A stretch of DNA of 64,000 bases from CAKZQX01 sp034435975 (GTDB taxonomy: Bacteria > Chloroflexota > Chloroflexia > Chloroflexales > Chloroflexaceae). Position 1 is the stretch's first letter. Every line of letters begins with the position of its first letter. This document shows, one piece after another, positions 16,524-24,755 of the stretch. The position numbers were made by a program, and so were the translations under genes. The notes under the pieces are model-generated. The model ran no database searches, was not told the DNA's origin, and saw nothing but the letters and a program-made list of their open reading frames with translations. The DNA is taken from the NCBI GenBank assembly GCA_034435975.1, contig DAOTWD010000061.1:12847-76846 (forward strand), given 5' to 3'.

Positions 16524-19500
16524 ATGCGGCAAAAAACCACAAAAAAGAAAAACTTACGCGCAGGATGGGGCATTCTATGGCTGATTCTGCTGCTGGCGCT
16601 ACCGGGCCTGCCCCCCGGCCAGCAACCGATCGCACATGCTGCGGGCGGCGTAGAACTGGTCGCGGGCGGCGAGAAGCATACCTGTATAGTGATCAACGGC
16701 GGCGTGCAATGCTGGGGCGATAATACCTCCGGGCAACTGGGTGATGGGACGACCGAGCAACGGCTGCAACCCGTGAATGTTTCGGGATTGACCAGCGGTG
16801 TTACTGCACTGGCAGCGGGCGACAACCATACCTGCGCTGTGGTGAATGGCGGTGTCAAGTGCTGGGGTAACAACCAGAGTGGGCAACTGGGCAATAATTC
16901 TTCCGTAAATAGTTCCACACCGGTCGATGTGACCGGATTAACCAGTGATGTAAGCACTCAGGCGACGGCCTTGACTGCCGGTGCCAACCATACCTGTGCC
17001 CTGACTACAACCGGTGGCGTCAAGTGCTGGGGCGAAAACGGCAGTGGACAACTGGGCAATAATTCTTCCGTAAATAGTTCCACACCGGTCGATGTAGCCG
17101 ATTTAAGCAGCGGTATCACAGCGCTGGTGGCCGGAACGAGTCATACCTGTGCTCTGACTGATACCGGTGGTGTCAAGTGCTGGGGCAGTAATGGCGGGGG
17201 ACGACTGGGTAATAATACAACCACCCCAAGCCCGATACCCGTGAACGTATTGAATCTAGGCGGTACTGCCAGTGCGCTTGCCGCGGGCTTTGATCATACC
17301 TGTGCCGTGGTGAATGGCGGAGTCAAGTGTTGGGGCGATAACCGGGTTGGGCAGTTGGGCAATGACTCAACCACCAACAGTCCAAACCCCGTACAGGTAT
17401 CAAATATAACCAGTGGCGCAACGGTGATAGTAGCCGGCTTTCGGCATACCTGCGCCCTGACTGCAAATGGTGTGCAGTGCTGGGGGCTGAACAACACGGG
17501 ACAACTGGGTAATGGACAAACAACGAATAGCACTGTACCCGTGCCAGTACAAAACCTGAGCAGTGGGGTGAATCGCCTCGCTGCCGGTACCAGTCATACC
17601 TGTGCTCTGACTAACACCGGCGGTATGCAATGCTGGGGTGCAAACAACAGCGGGCAACTGGGTGATGGCTCGCTGGCACGGCTGGTGCCAGTCAATGTGG
17701 AGGGGTTGAGTTCCGGCGTCACTGCGCTGGCAGCTGGTACCGAACACAACTGTGCTATTATTGACGGTGGTGTCAAATGCTGGGGCTATAACAATCGCGG
17801 GCAACTAGGCAATAACTCGACTGCCAATAGTGCCACCCCGGTAGCAGTATCGGAGCTGTCCAGTGGTATGAGTCCACTCAACACCGCCCTGGCAGCCGGC
17901 GCGGGTCATTCCTGTGCTCTGACTGCCAGTGGCGGCGTGCGGTGCTGGGGCGATAATACCTATGGGCAACTGGGGGATGATAGCACCACACAACGTCTGA
18001 CACCAGTAGCAGTGGTTGGGTTGCCCGATGGCAGCATTGTCACTGCGCTGGCGGCAGGCAATAACCACACCTGTGCCCTGCTGTCAGATGGTCGTGTCTA
18101 CTGTTGGGGACGCAACAACAATGGGCAACTGGGCGGTGCGACAGCGACGTTTAGTACGACGCCGAGTCTCGTCCAGGGTTCAGCCGGCGTCACCGCGCTG
18201 GTCGCGGGTGCCGATCATACCTGTGTGCTGTCCAACACGGGTGAGCGCTGCTGGGGTGCAAACAGCAGTGGACAACTGGGCAATCAGCAAACGACCAGTA
18301 GTGCCACGCCTGTCCTGATAGGAGGATTGAGCGGCACGGTCAGTACGCTCGCCGCTGGCGCAACCCATACCTGTGCCATGACAGACACGGGCGTTCAGTG
18401 CTGGGGGGCGAACGCAAGCGGGCAACTGGGCGATGGCACGATAGAATCAAAGCTGCAACCGGTAACGATATCCGAGTTCACTGCCGTCGTACCACTGGGC
18501 GCGGGTGCGAACCACACCTGCGCAGCCACGGTGAATGGTGCCTCCTGCTGGGGTGCGAATGGCCGGGGACAGCTGGGCGATGGCACGCAGGTCAATAAAC
18601 TGGCTCCCGTAGCCGTACAGAACCTCGGCAAACCGGCTGTACTGGCAGGTGGCAGTGAACATACCTGCGCTCTGGTAAACGGCGGTGTCAAGTGCTGGGG
18701 ATCGAACTTTCGCGGGCAACTGGGCGATGGCACCAACGCCCAGCCCCTAACCCCAGTGACCGTGATCGGCACCAGCACTACGCTGAAGCTAACCGTAACA
18801 CCCGACAAACTTGCCGGTAAACAGCCACTCACACTCAAGGTGGAGATGACCGCCTCTGATGGGCAGAAACCTACAGGGAGCGTGGCGTTCTTCAGTGGTA
18901 GTGAGGAACTGGGCAGAAGAACTCTTGATAGCGAAGGCATAGCCAGTCTCAACATATCCGGTCTACCCGCCGGTCGCTATACCCTGATCGCTCGTTATGC
19001 TGGTGACAACCAATATATGCCCAGCAAGGACGAGCAGCGCGTCACGGTCGGAGTCGAGACCGCTATTGCATTGAGCGCCGCTCCCAATCCATCGCGGTTG
19101 GGGCAGACGGTCACGTTCACCGCTACGGTAAAAAGCCTGGGCAGAAGCGATCAAAAACTTGAAGGCAACGTGACCTTCTTCAACGGGGCCGAGGAACTGG
19201 CAACCGTTCCGCTTGCCGACAATTTCACTGCCAGCACAACAACCGCTGAACTGCCCCTGGGCGAGTATCTGATCACGGCCACATATACTGGCAATGACTA
19301 CTATATTTCCAGCACCACCGATAAGGATAAGGACGAGGCGGTGATCCAGGTGGTGGAAGATCGCATTGTAACCACGACGACGATTGAGGTTACCCCACCC
19401 GGTTCGGCCATATTTGGTCAGCCCATCATTTTTACGATTACTGTTACCGGTGAAGAAGAAGGTACACCGACCGGGAGCATTACGATCAAAAATGGCCCGG

Positions 19501-20297
19501 ATATACTGGCAGAGAACATTGAACTTCAGAATGGCCGTGCCACCTGGTCACCGGGTACGCGCCAGTTTCCGGTGGGCACCTACCGGATTACGGCTGACTA
19601 CAGTGGCGATGCGATCTATCAGGGCGGTTTCTCGATGGTGATGGACTATGTGGTGCGCCTGCCCGATCCAGTCCAGACCCGGACAACGATCACTGCCGAT
19701 CCCAGCCCATCCATAAACGGCGAACCGGTGACATTCACCGCTACCGTAAGTCCAACTGAGGGTGATGGCAGACCAACTGGTATGGTTGCCTTCTATAGTG
19801 GTAATCAACCGCTGGGTGGCAAAGTGAGTCTGACAAATGGTCAGGCGGTGCTGATCGAGAGTCTGCCGCTGGGCACATACCAGATCTGGGCCGAATATGA
19901 GGGCACCGCCGCATACACGACGAGCCGTTCGGCGGAACTGACGCACGAGGTGGTACGCCGGCCAACCACCACCACGCTGACGGCTGCCCCCAATCCAGCG
20001 ACATTGGGCCAGACGGTTACGTTCAATGTCGTGGTAGCGGCCGCCGCAGGCCAGCCCAAACCCACCGGTACGGTCAAGTTCTACAACGGCGACACCGAAC
20101 TGGGAACGCAGGAGCTTACGAATGGCACGGCCAACCTGACAACAGCGACATTGCCAGTAGGCCAGCATACGATCACCGTCGTGTATCAGGGCGACGATGA
20201 TTATGCGTCCAGTACCTCCAACGAGGTCATCCAGGAGGTGCGCTCACCCGTCGTGACTGGCGAGTCGCGGGTATACCTGCCGCTGATCCAGCGCTGA
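16524..20297 (+). CDS. Secreted RCC1-repeat protein with five Ig-like domains
   Basis: 1257 residues from the ATG at 16524, which has AGGAGGGA just upstream; the longer frame from 16449 lacks this signal. A basic start and hydrophobic helix ending near PIAHAA form the signal peptide. Residues about 35-745 hold 14 RCC1 repeats of the form AAG-x-HTCA...GGVKCWG-xN-xGQLG, enough for two seven-bladed propellers. Each repeat has two Cys (HTC and CWG), 28 in all, which fits disulfides in an exported protein. Residues about 750-1240 are five Big_3-like Ig domains (PTGSVAFFSG, LTAAPNPATLGQTVTF). It ends YLPLIQR, a C-terminus frequent in exported Chloroflexota proteins. Probably an adhesin or surface-binding protein; the ligand is unknown. 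Confidence 0.85.
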   Translation: MRQKTTKKKNLRAGWGILWLILLLALPGLPPGQQPIAHAAGGVELVAGGEKHTCIVINGGVQCWGDNTSGQLGDGTTEQRLQPVNVSGLTSGVTALAAGDNHTCAVVNGGVKCWGNNQSGQLGNNSSVNSSTPVDVTGLTSDVSTQATALTAGANHTCALTTTGGVKCWGENGSGQLGNNSSVNSSTPVDVADLSSGITALVAGTSHTCALTDTGGVKCWGSNGGGRLGNNTTTPSPIPVNVLNLGGTASALAAGFDHTCAVVNGGVKCWGDNRVGQLGNDSTTNSPNPVQVSNITSGATVIVAGFRHTCALTANGVQCWGLNNTGQLGNGQTTNSTVPVPVQNLSSGVNRLAAGTSHTCALTNTGGMQCWGANNSGQLGDGSLARLVPVNVEGLSSGVTALAAGTEHNCAIIDGGVKCWGYNNRGQLGNNSTANSATPVAVSELSSGMSPLNTALAAGAGHSCALTASGGVRCWGDNTYGQLGDDSTTQRLTPVAVVGLPDGSIVTALAAGNNHTCALLSDGRVYCWGRNNNGQLGGATATFSTTPSLVQGSAGVTALVAGADHTCVLSNTGERCWGANSSGQLGNQQTTSSATPVLIGGLSGTVSTLAAGATHTCAMTDTGVQCWGANASGQLGDGTIESKLQPVTISEFTAVVPLGAGANHTCAATVNGASCWGANGRGQLGDGTQVNKLAPVAVQNLGKPAVLAGGSEHTCALVNGGVKCWGSNFRGQLGDGTNAQPLTPVTVIGTSTTLKLTVTPDKLAGKQPLTLKVEMTASDGQKPTGSVAFFSGSEELGRRTLDSEGIASLNISGLPAGRYTLIARYAGDNQYMPSKDEQRVTVGVETAIALSAAPNPSRLGQTVTFTATVKSLGRSDQKLEGNVTFFNGAEELATVPLADNFTASTTTAELPLGEYLITATYTGNDYYISSTTDKDKDEAVIQVVEDRIVTTTTIEVTPPGSAIFGQPIIFTITVTGEEEGTPTGSITIKNGPDILAENIELQNGRATWSPGTRQFPVGTYRITADYSGDAIYQGGFSMVMDYVVRLPDPVQTRTTITADPSPSINGEPVTFTATVSPTEGDGRPTGMVAFYSGNQPLGGKVSLTNGQAVLIESLPLGTYQIWAEYEGTAAYTTSRSAELTHEVVRRPTTTTLTAAPNPATLGQTVTFNVVVAAAAGQPKPTGTVKFYNGDTELGTQELTNGTANLTTATLPVGQHTITVVYQGDDDYASSTSNEVIQEVRSPVVTGESRVYLPLIQR

Positions 20298-20841
20298 GGG
20301 GCTGCTGCGGAGGCACGGACGCGAGGATACGAGGATGCGAGGACACGAAGACGCGACGAGGCGCGGACGCGATGAGGCGTGCGGCGTGCGGCGATGCGGC
20401 GTGTGGCGATGCGGCGCAGCGCAAGGCGTACGGCGCGGTAGCGTGTCCCTCCGGGGCACAGGTGTGGCAGGGCGAACCTGGGTGCGCGTCCCTCCGGGGC
20501 GCAGGGGGGAGGGGACGCCACCTTGCAGTGCGCCGCGTCCCGCCCGAGCGGTGAACATGGCCCGGCCGCAGGCACGCCGGAGCCGGGCCCTACGGCTGGT
20601 ATTGGGGCGCATCCCTCTGGGGCGCGGCGTGGTAGCGTGTCCCAGAGGGGCACGTCCCGTCGGGGAGGGGATGCCACCTTGCAGTGCGCCGCGTCCCGCC
20701 CGAGCGGTGAACATGGCCCGGCCGCAGGCACGCCGGAGCCGGGCCCTACGCCTGGTATTGGGGCGCGACATGGGCGTGCGGCGTGCGCGGCGCATATCCA
20801 TACGTCCTCGCGTCCTCGCATCCTCGCACGCTGGACAGGGG
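20298..20841. repeat. GC-rich repeats, right flank of RCC1 gene, inverted relative to left flank
   Basis: 20517-20610 and 20673-20766 are near-identical 94-base direct copies containing GAACATGGCCCGGCCGCAGG. Around 20440-20515, GGCAGGGCGAACCTGGGTGC with CGTCCCTCCGGGGCGCAG is the reverse complement of the array units at 15.7-16.1 kb. The ends (20305-20370 and 20805-20835) are GAGGATGCGAGGACACG-like words. No gene is supported. Confidence 0.75.
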
Positions 20842-21381
20842 TCAGAGCCAACCAGCCTGGTTCCCCGTTCCCTGTCCCCTGTTCCCTATCGAGCGCCCGG
20901 AGTGCAACGTGGTAAGCAATTGCTGCACCTGCTCCTCGATAGCAGCCAGCGCATCTGGGACAGGCGTGACATGCACATCGTGAATATGCCAGTACATCAC
21001 CCGATCCGGCCAGGCCGGGAAGCGCTCGGTGAGCAGTGGGCGATGCTCATGCTCACAGAGCGCGATGATCAGGTGTGCAGCGTGCAGCTCGTCTTCCTGG
21101 AGATGCAGCGGGAAGCGCGGCTCGGCATCGACGGCAATCCCGCGAGCAGCCAGTGCCTCGACGACATGGCGCGAGATCGGCCCCACATTGGCGATCCCGA
21201 ATTCCAATGCCAGCCCGCGTGAATCAGCGATCCAGGGTAAACCAGTGGCGCGGGCGCGGGCGTTGAATAGCAATTCGGCAAAGCGACTGCGATAGTAGTT
21301 TCCCGTGCAGAGAAACAACACCTGACGTGGTGAATCGGATTGATGGATAGCAGGCGTTACAACCGGATCAGCTTCTGGCAC
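20842..21381 (-). CDS. Low-molecular-weight protein-tyrosine-phosphatase family protein
   Basis: About 179 residues. The signature VLFLCTGNYYRSRFAE is the C(X)5R phosphate loop of LMW phosphatases and thioredoxin-type arsenate reductases (Cys25, Arg31), and AWPDRVMYW offers the general-acid Asp. It would dephosphorylate phosphotyrosine or reduce arsenate; I cannot separate these from sequence. GTG at 21381 is preferred because AAGGAGGG lies 6 bases upstream, whereas the upstream ATG at 21438 touches its own Shine-Dalgarno-like GGAGG. The last 15 or so residues (IGNRGQGTGNQAGWL) are encoded by a repeat-like stretch and are probably not functional. Confidence 0.75.
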   Translation of the reverse strand: MPEADPVVTPAIHQSDSPRQVLFLCTGNYYRSRFAELLFNARARATGLPWIADSRGLALEFGIANVGPISRHVVEALAARGIAVDAEPRFPLHLQEDELHAAHLIIALCEHEHRPLLTERFPAWPDRVMYWHIHDVHVTPVPDALAAIEEQVQQLLTTLHSGRSIGNRGQGTGNQAGWL

Positions 21382-21606
21382 CTGGTTCCCTCCTTCACAA
21401 TAATTGGACGTAGGAGGGGCACAGCACGGGGGCGACATCCTCCTATCTCAGGCAGCGCTGGTTGCGGTTGCGGGACGGAAGGCGAAGGTGAGCGGTGGCC
21501 CGTGCTGCACTCTCCTTCTTACACCTACGGGACAATCTTCGTTACTCGTATGTAACCAGCGTTGATAGAATAAGGCATATGTGGAACGTGGTTGACGGTC
21601 CTCCGC

Positions 21607-21667
21607 TCTCATCAGCATCCTCCCACACACACCGTCGGGTGACATCGGCGGTTCTATGCTGATGAGA
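21607..21667. other. Long inverted repeat, possible structured RNA element
   Basis: TCTCATCAGCAT at 21607-21618 pairs perfectly with ATGCTGATGAGA at 21656-21667, enclosing a smaller CACC/GGTG hairpin. No gene is found from 21439 to 21928, although a terminator-like hairpin follows on the plus strand. It could be part of a small RNA ending at 21745, or of the leader of the phosphatase gene on the minus strand. It matches no riboswitch family that I recognise. Confidence 0.45.
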
Positions 21668-21705
21668 TACCGTTAGCTATCGTTTCTACGCACCTCCCGG
21701 GCTCA

Positions 21706-21747
21706 CTCGCAGGTCATTGAGAAAGCCAATGACCTGCGAGTTCTTTT
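21706..21747 (+). terminator. Strong intrinsic terminator without an obvious upstream gene
   Basis: CTCGCAGGTCATTG (21706-21719) pairs perfectly with CAATGACCTGCGAG (21727-21740) across a 7-base loop and is followed by TTCTTTTT. It is oriented on the plus strand, where the nearest upstream gene ends at 20297. Confidence 0.75.
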
Positions 21748-21928
21748 TGTACCTGATGCATACACCCCAGGATTCAATAGCTCTTTGCATCGGAGCAAAC
21801 GGATTGCGATCCCGGTCTTGCCCCACCAACTCTGGTATCTACCCCGGTCGGCCAGTTCGAAAGATGTCAGCCTGTCAAGCAGCGAAGGCCATCTGGTGCT
21901 GTCATAGATGCGCCGCCGTGCATTCGCG

Positions 21929-23329
21929 TTACTTCAAAATATAGTACGTTGCCCGTTTCTCACCGACTTTGAGCAACAGACCGCGCTCAACCAGATCGGC
22001 CAGATCGCGACGGATGGTCTCTGCGCTGACGTCTGGCGCTAGTTCTTGCATGTCGCGGTTGGTAATACGGCGATGTTCGGTCAGGTGCAGCAGCGCCGCA
22101 ATCTGGCGCTCGTTCAGGCCCATACGCACCCACTCCTGGGTATCCACGACCTCACTGACGCTGGTTGGAAACACCTGGCCCTGTAACACCACCAGGAACC
22201 CGGCGGCCGTCTCACGGAAGGTGGGTGGTGGCAGACCAGCCTGCTCCATCTGCTGGATCATGCGGTCAATGCCATAGCCCAGCCGCTCGATCAAGCCCCA
22301 ATCGGCCAGCACCTGCACCAGTGCCTCGTTGCGGCTGAAGCGCTCGGCCACGATATTTTCCAGCGTGACGTGGCCGGGCAATCGGCCTGGTGAGTAGCAC
22401 TCTAACCGGTCGGCAAACAGGGCAATACGAATGCCCTCGCCGCGCACGCCGTAGTCGCGGTGGGCAATCGCGTTGATCAACGCTTCGCGCACAGCAGCGG
22501 GCGGGAACTGCGTCCAGTCTTGCCGTTCCAGGCCTACCATACGGCTGCCCTTTCGCATATGCTCCATCAGCCAGCGTTCAGCGCGCCGGGCGGCTTCTGG
22601 CAACGTGTCGCGCACATCCTCGCGCTCAAACTCGTCGGCCAGATCGCGGCCCCGATACTGCACCAGCGTGATTTCGGCCTGGGGAAAGTAGTGTTCAATG
22701 TCATTGCCAAACAGGATCAAGCCAGCGTTGGTTGGGCAATAATCGGTACCATTACTGGCGCGGGCCAGACAGCCGCGCCGAAACAGAAAGTCAAAGGCAT
22801 TGCCATCGATGGTAATCCCAATGCGACGTGCATAGGCCACCACCTTGTTGGTATCCAGGTCGTTCAGCGTGACATCCTCACGTGCCAGACGATCCCAGCT
22901 CACCTCGCCCCGATCGCGGAGTAAGCGGCGCAGTGCATCAGGCATCAGTGGCTGGTTGGTGGCTCCCTCACGCTGCACATACTTGCCATGCAAGCTGTAG
23001 ACATGCGGCAATCCCGGCGGTACGGTGATAAGCAGCAGCGTCGCCGACTGGTAGGTGACAATCTGGGGGAGCGGCAACACCAGCGGAGGGGTACAGATCA
23101 GCGCTGCCTCCAGTGCCAGGTCGCGGGCCGCTTCTACATCGTTCAATCCATCGATGCGGGTACGGTTACGACCACTGACGCCCAGTAGCACTGTTCCCCC
23201 CTGTCCATTCGCCATTGCCACCAGTGTCTCAGCCAGGTCATCCAGCTTGCAGCGTTCGCGCATAAACGCCAGCGTTGGCCCTTCAGCCTGGTTCAGCAGG
23301 GTTTCAAGCGGTTCCATCAATTCGCTCAT
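21929..23329 (-). CDS. AlbA_2/Schlafen-like ATP-binding transcriptional regulator
   Basis: About 466 residues. Residues 1-125 form an AlbA_2-type domain (LVAMANGQGGTVLLGVSG, then HGKYVQREGATNQPL). Residues about 255-395 form a GHKL-type ATPase module of the HATPase_c_4 kind (AVREALINAIAHRDYG, FADRLECYSPGRLPG, ERLGYGIDRM). The C-terminus (QIAALLHLTEHRRITNRDMQ, SAETIRRDLADLVERGLL) is a winged helix. Such proteins are putative regulators, often next to mobile or defence genes; the target is not known. The ATG at 23329 is preferred over an in-frame GTG at 23335. Confidence 0.8.
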   Translation of the reverse strand: MSELMEPLETLLNQAEGPTLAFMRERCKLDDLAETLVAMANGQGGTVLLGVSGRNRTRIDGLNDVEAARDLALEAALICTPPLVLPLPQIVTYQSATLLLITVPPGLPHVYSLHGKYVQREGATNQPLMPDALRRLLRDRGEVSWDRLAREDVTLNDLDTNKVVAYARRIGITIDGNAFDFLFRRGCLARASNGTDYCPTNAGLILFGNDIEHYFPQAEITLVQYRGRDLADEFEREDVRDTLPEAARRAERWLMEHMRKGSRMVGLERQDWTQFPPAAVREALINAIAHRDYGVRGEGIRIALFADRLECYSPGRLPGHVTLENIVAERFSRNEALVQVLADWGLIERLGYGIDRMIQQMEQAGLPPPTFRETAAGFLVVLQGQVFPTSVSEVVDTQEWVRMGLNERQIAALLHLTEHRRITNRDMQELAPDVSAETIRRDLADLVERGLLLKVGEKRATYYILK

Positions 23330-23448
23330 AGGCACATACTTTTCCCCATTTTGATGTACAATAGAAACAGAACAAGCTGTCTGGTTTTGCCCGTCCCTCT
23401 AAGGATGATACCACACCAGTGGCGGTTTGAGGACAGGAACGTGGTTGC

Positions 23449-23530
23449 TGTATAGTAACCCAGAATCTCGGCTTCAGCCGGGTAATGTTCTGTCCTGGTT
23501 TCACCCCGAACTCCGGGTTCCTATCGTATT
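23449..23530. repeat. Dispersed palindromic repeat (CCCGGCTT-type)
   Basis: GTATAGTAACCCAGAATCTC, GGCTTCAGCCGGGTAATG and CCCCGAACTCCGGGTTCC belong to a palindromic family seen again near 33.6, 51.7 and 55.5 kb. It lies before the BI-1 gene. Confidence 0.5.
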
Positions 23531-23601
23531 GACCGAGGCTTACAGCATACTTCCGGCCGATTTCAGTTCACATTTGTATGAAACGAAGGAGAGGAATACC
23601 T

Positions 23602-24297
23602 ATGTCGTACACACCCTACACCACGTCACCAACAGAAGTTTTGCAGCAGCAATCGATTATGACCCGTGTCTATGCCTGGATGATGGCAGGCCTGCTGGCT
23701 ACGGGTGCAATTGCCATGTTTGTTGCCAGCACTCCGCTGGGAATGGCACTCATTAGTAATCAGTTGTTGTTTTTTGGGATCATTATTGGCGAGCTGGCGC
23801 TGGTCTGGTATCTTAGTGCCCGTATCAGCAAGATTGCCGCCAGTACTGCAACGGGGCTGTTTCTGGCCTATGCTACTCTGAATGGCATAACGCTGTCGAT
23901 CATCTTTCTGGCCTACACCAGTAGCTCAATTGCCTCAACCTTCTTTGTGACAGGCGCGACCTTTGGCGTAATGAGTGTGTATGGTTATACCACCAGACGC
24001 GACCTGAGTCGCATGGGCAATATCCTGTTCATGGCGCTGATCGGCTTTCTGATCGCATCAGTGGTCAACCTGTTCTTGCGGAGCGAACTGATCTACTGGA
24101 TTACGACCTATGCCGGGATTCTGATCTTTGTCGGCCTGACTGCCTGGGATACGCAGAAGATCAAGCAGATGAGTATGAACTCCAGCGGCGAAGAGTCGCA
24201 GGTGCAGCGCATTGCCATCCTGGGCGCGTTAATGCTCTACCTGGACTTCATCAACCTCTTCCTGCTGCTGCTGCGCATCATGGGTAATCGTCGATAG
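23602..24297 (+). CDS. Bax inhibitor-1/YccA family membrane protein
   Basis: About 231 residues with seven predicted membrane helices and the BI-1 layout: an N-terminal cytoplasmic stretch (SPTEVLQQQSIMTRVYAWMM), a middle helix region FFVTGATFGVMSVYGYTTRRDLS, and a C-terminal GLTAWDTQKIKQM with the acidic residue that forms the pH-sensitive latch in the family, ending YLDFINLFLLLLRIMG. Family members are calcium-leak channels in the inner membrane. The start is the internal ATG at 23602, because the upstream ATG at 23578 is followed by GAAGGAGAGG, which serves as its ribosome-binding site. Confidence 0.9.
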   Translation: MSYTPYTTSPTEVLQQQSIMTRVYAWMMAGLLATGAIAMFVASTPLGMALISNQLLFFGIIIGELALVWYLSARISKIAASTATGLFLAYATLNGITLSIIFLAYTSSSIASTFFVTGATFGVMSVYGYTTRRDLSRMGNILFMALIGFLIASVVNLFLRSELIYWITTYAGILIFVGLTAWDTQKIKQMSMNSSGEESQVQRIAILGALMLYLDFINLFLLLLRIMGNRR

Positions 24298-24384
24298 GCA
24301 AGGAGTGCGGCCGGGCGGGGGATGGCTCCGCCTGGCAATGGTTGTTAGTATAGCAATCCTGAATCGGTATCAGGGTAAGACGTG

Positions 24385-24622
24385 GTCGCTCGAAACAAAC
24401 GTCTTTTTCGCCTGCGGCAAATTGGTGAACATAGTACGACAACGAGACATCTCCTGGGTAGGAAGGCGCAGCGCGGCTTCGCCACTCCGAAACCACCAGA
24501 AAGCAACCAGGCGCGATGAAGTCTCGTTGTCGTAAAGAGCTACAAAAAAGTAGGGGCGAGCAGACGTTCGCCCCTCTTTCTCCGTTGCCGCAGGCGAAGA
24601 GGTCATGGGATTCAAGCGATCG
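24385..24622. mobile_element. MITE-like element, copy A, with a second inverted-repeat element nested inside
   Basis: Imperfect terminal inverted repeats of about 36 bases: CTTTTTCGCCTGCGGCAA at the left (to 24420) against TTGCCGCAGGCGAAGAGG at the right (from 24585). A second inverted pair, ACGACAACGAGAC (24436-24448) and GTCTCGTTGTCGT (24521-24533), encloses GGTAGGAAGGCGCAGCGC and GCGCGATGAAG, matching the element at 34885-35060. AGGGGCGA/TCGCCCCT (about 24551-24577) forms a hairpin that could end transcription of the BI-1 gene. No coding capacity. A related copy lies upstream of glyS. Confidence 0.65.
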
Positions 24623-24755
24623 GGTAAACCTTGTTCATGGTGCAAGTTACACGATGAAGGCGCAACAGACTCAAGGAGAAATATGAGTCGGATCAACGGC
24701 AATAGCCGGGTGCGACGCAGATGTCGCACCCGGCGGTAAAGCGTGTATTGCCACT

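Noticed and set aside
21607..21680. Hammerhead ribozyme, suggested by CTGATGAG on both strands
   Set aside because: The needed GAAA core segment does not follow on either strand; the motif simply arises from the inverted repeat.
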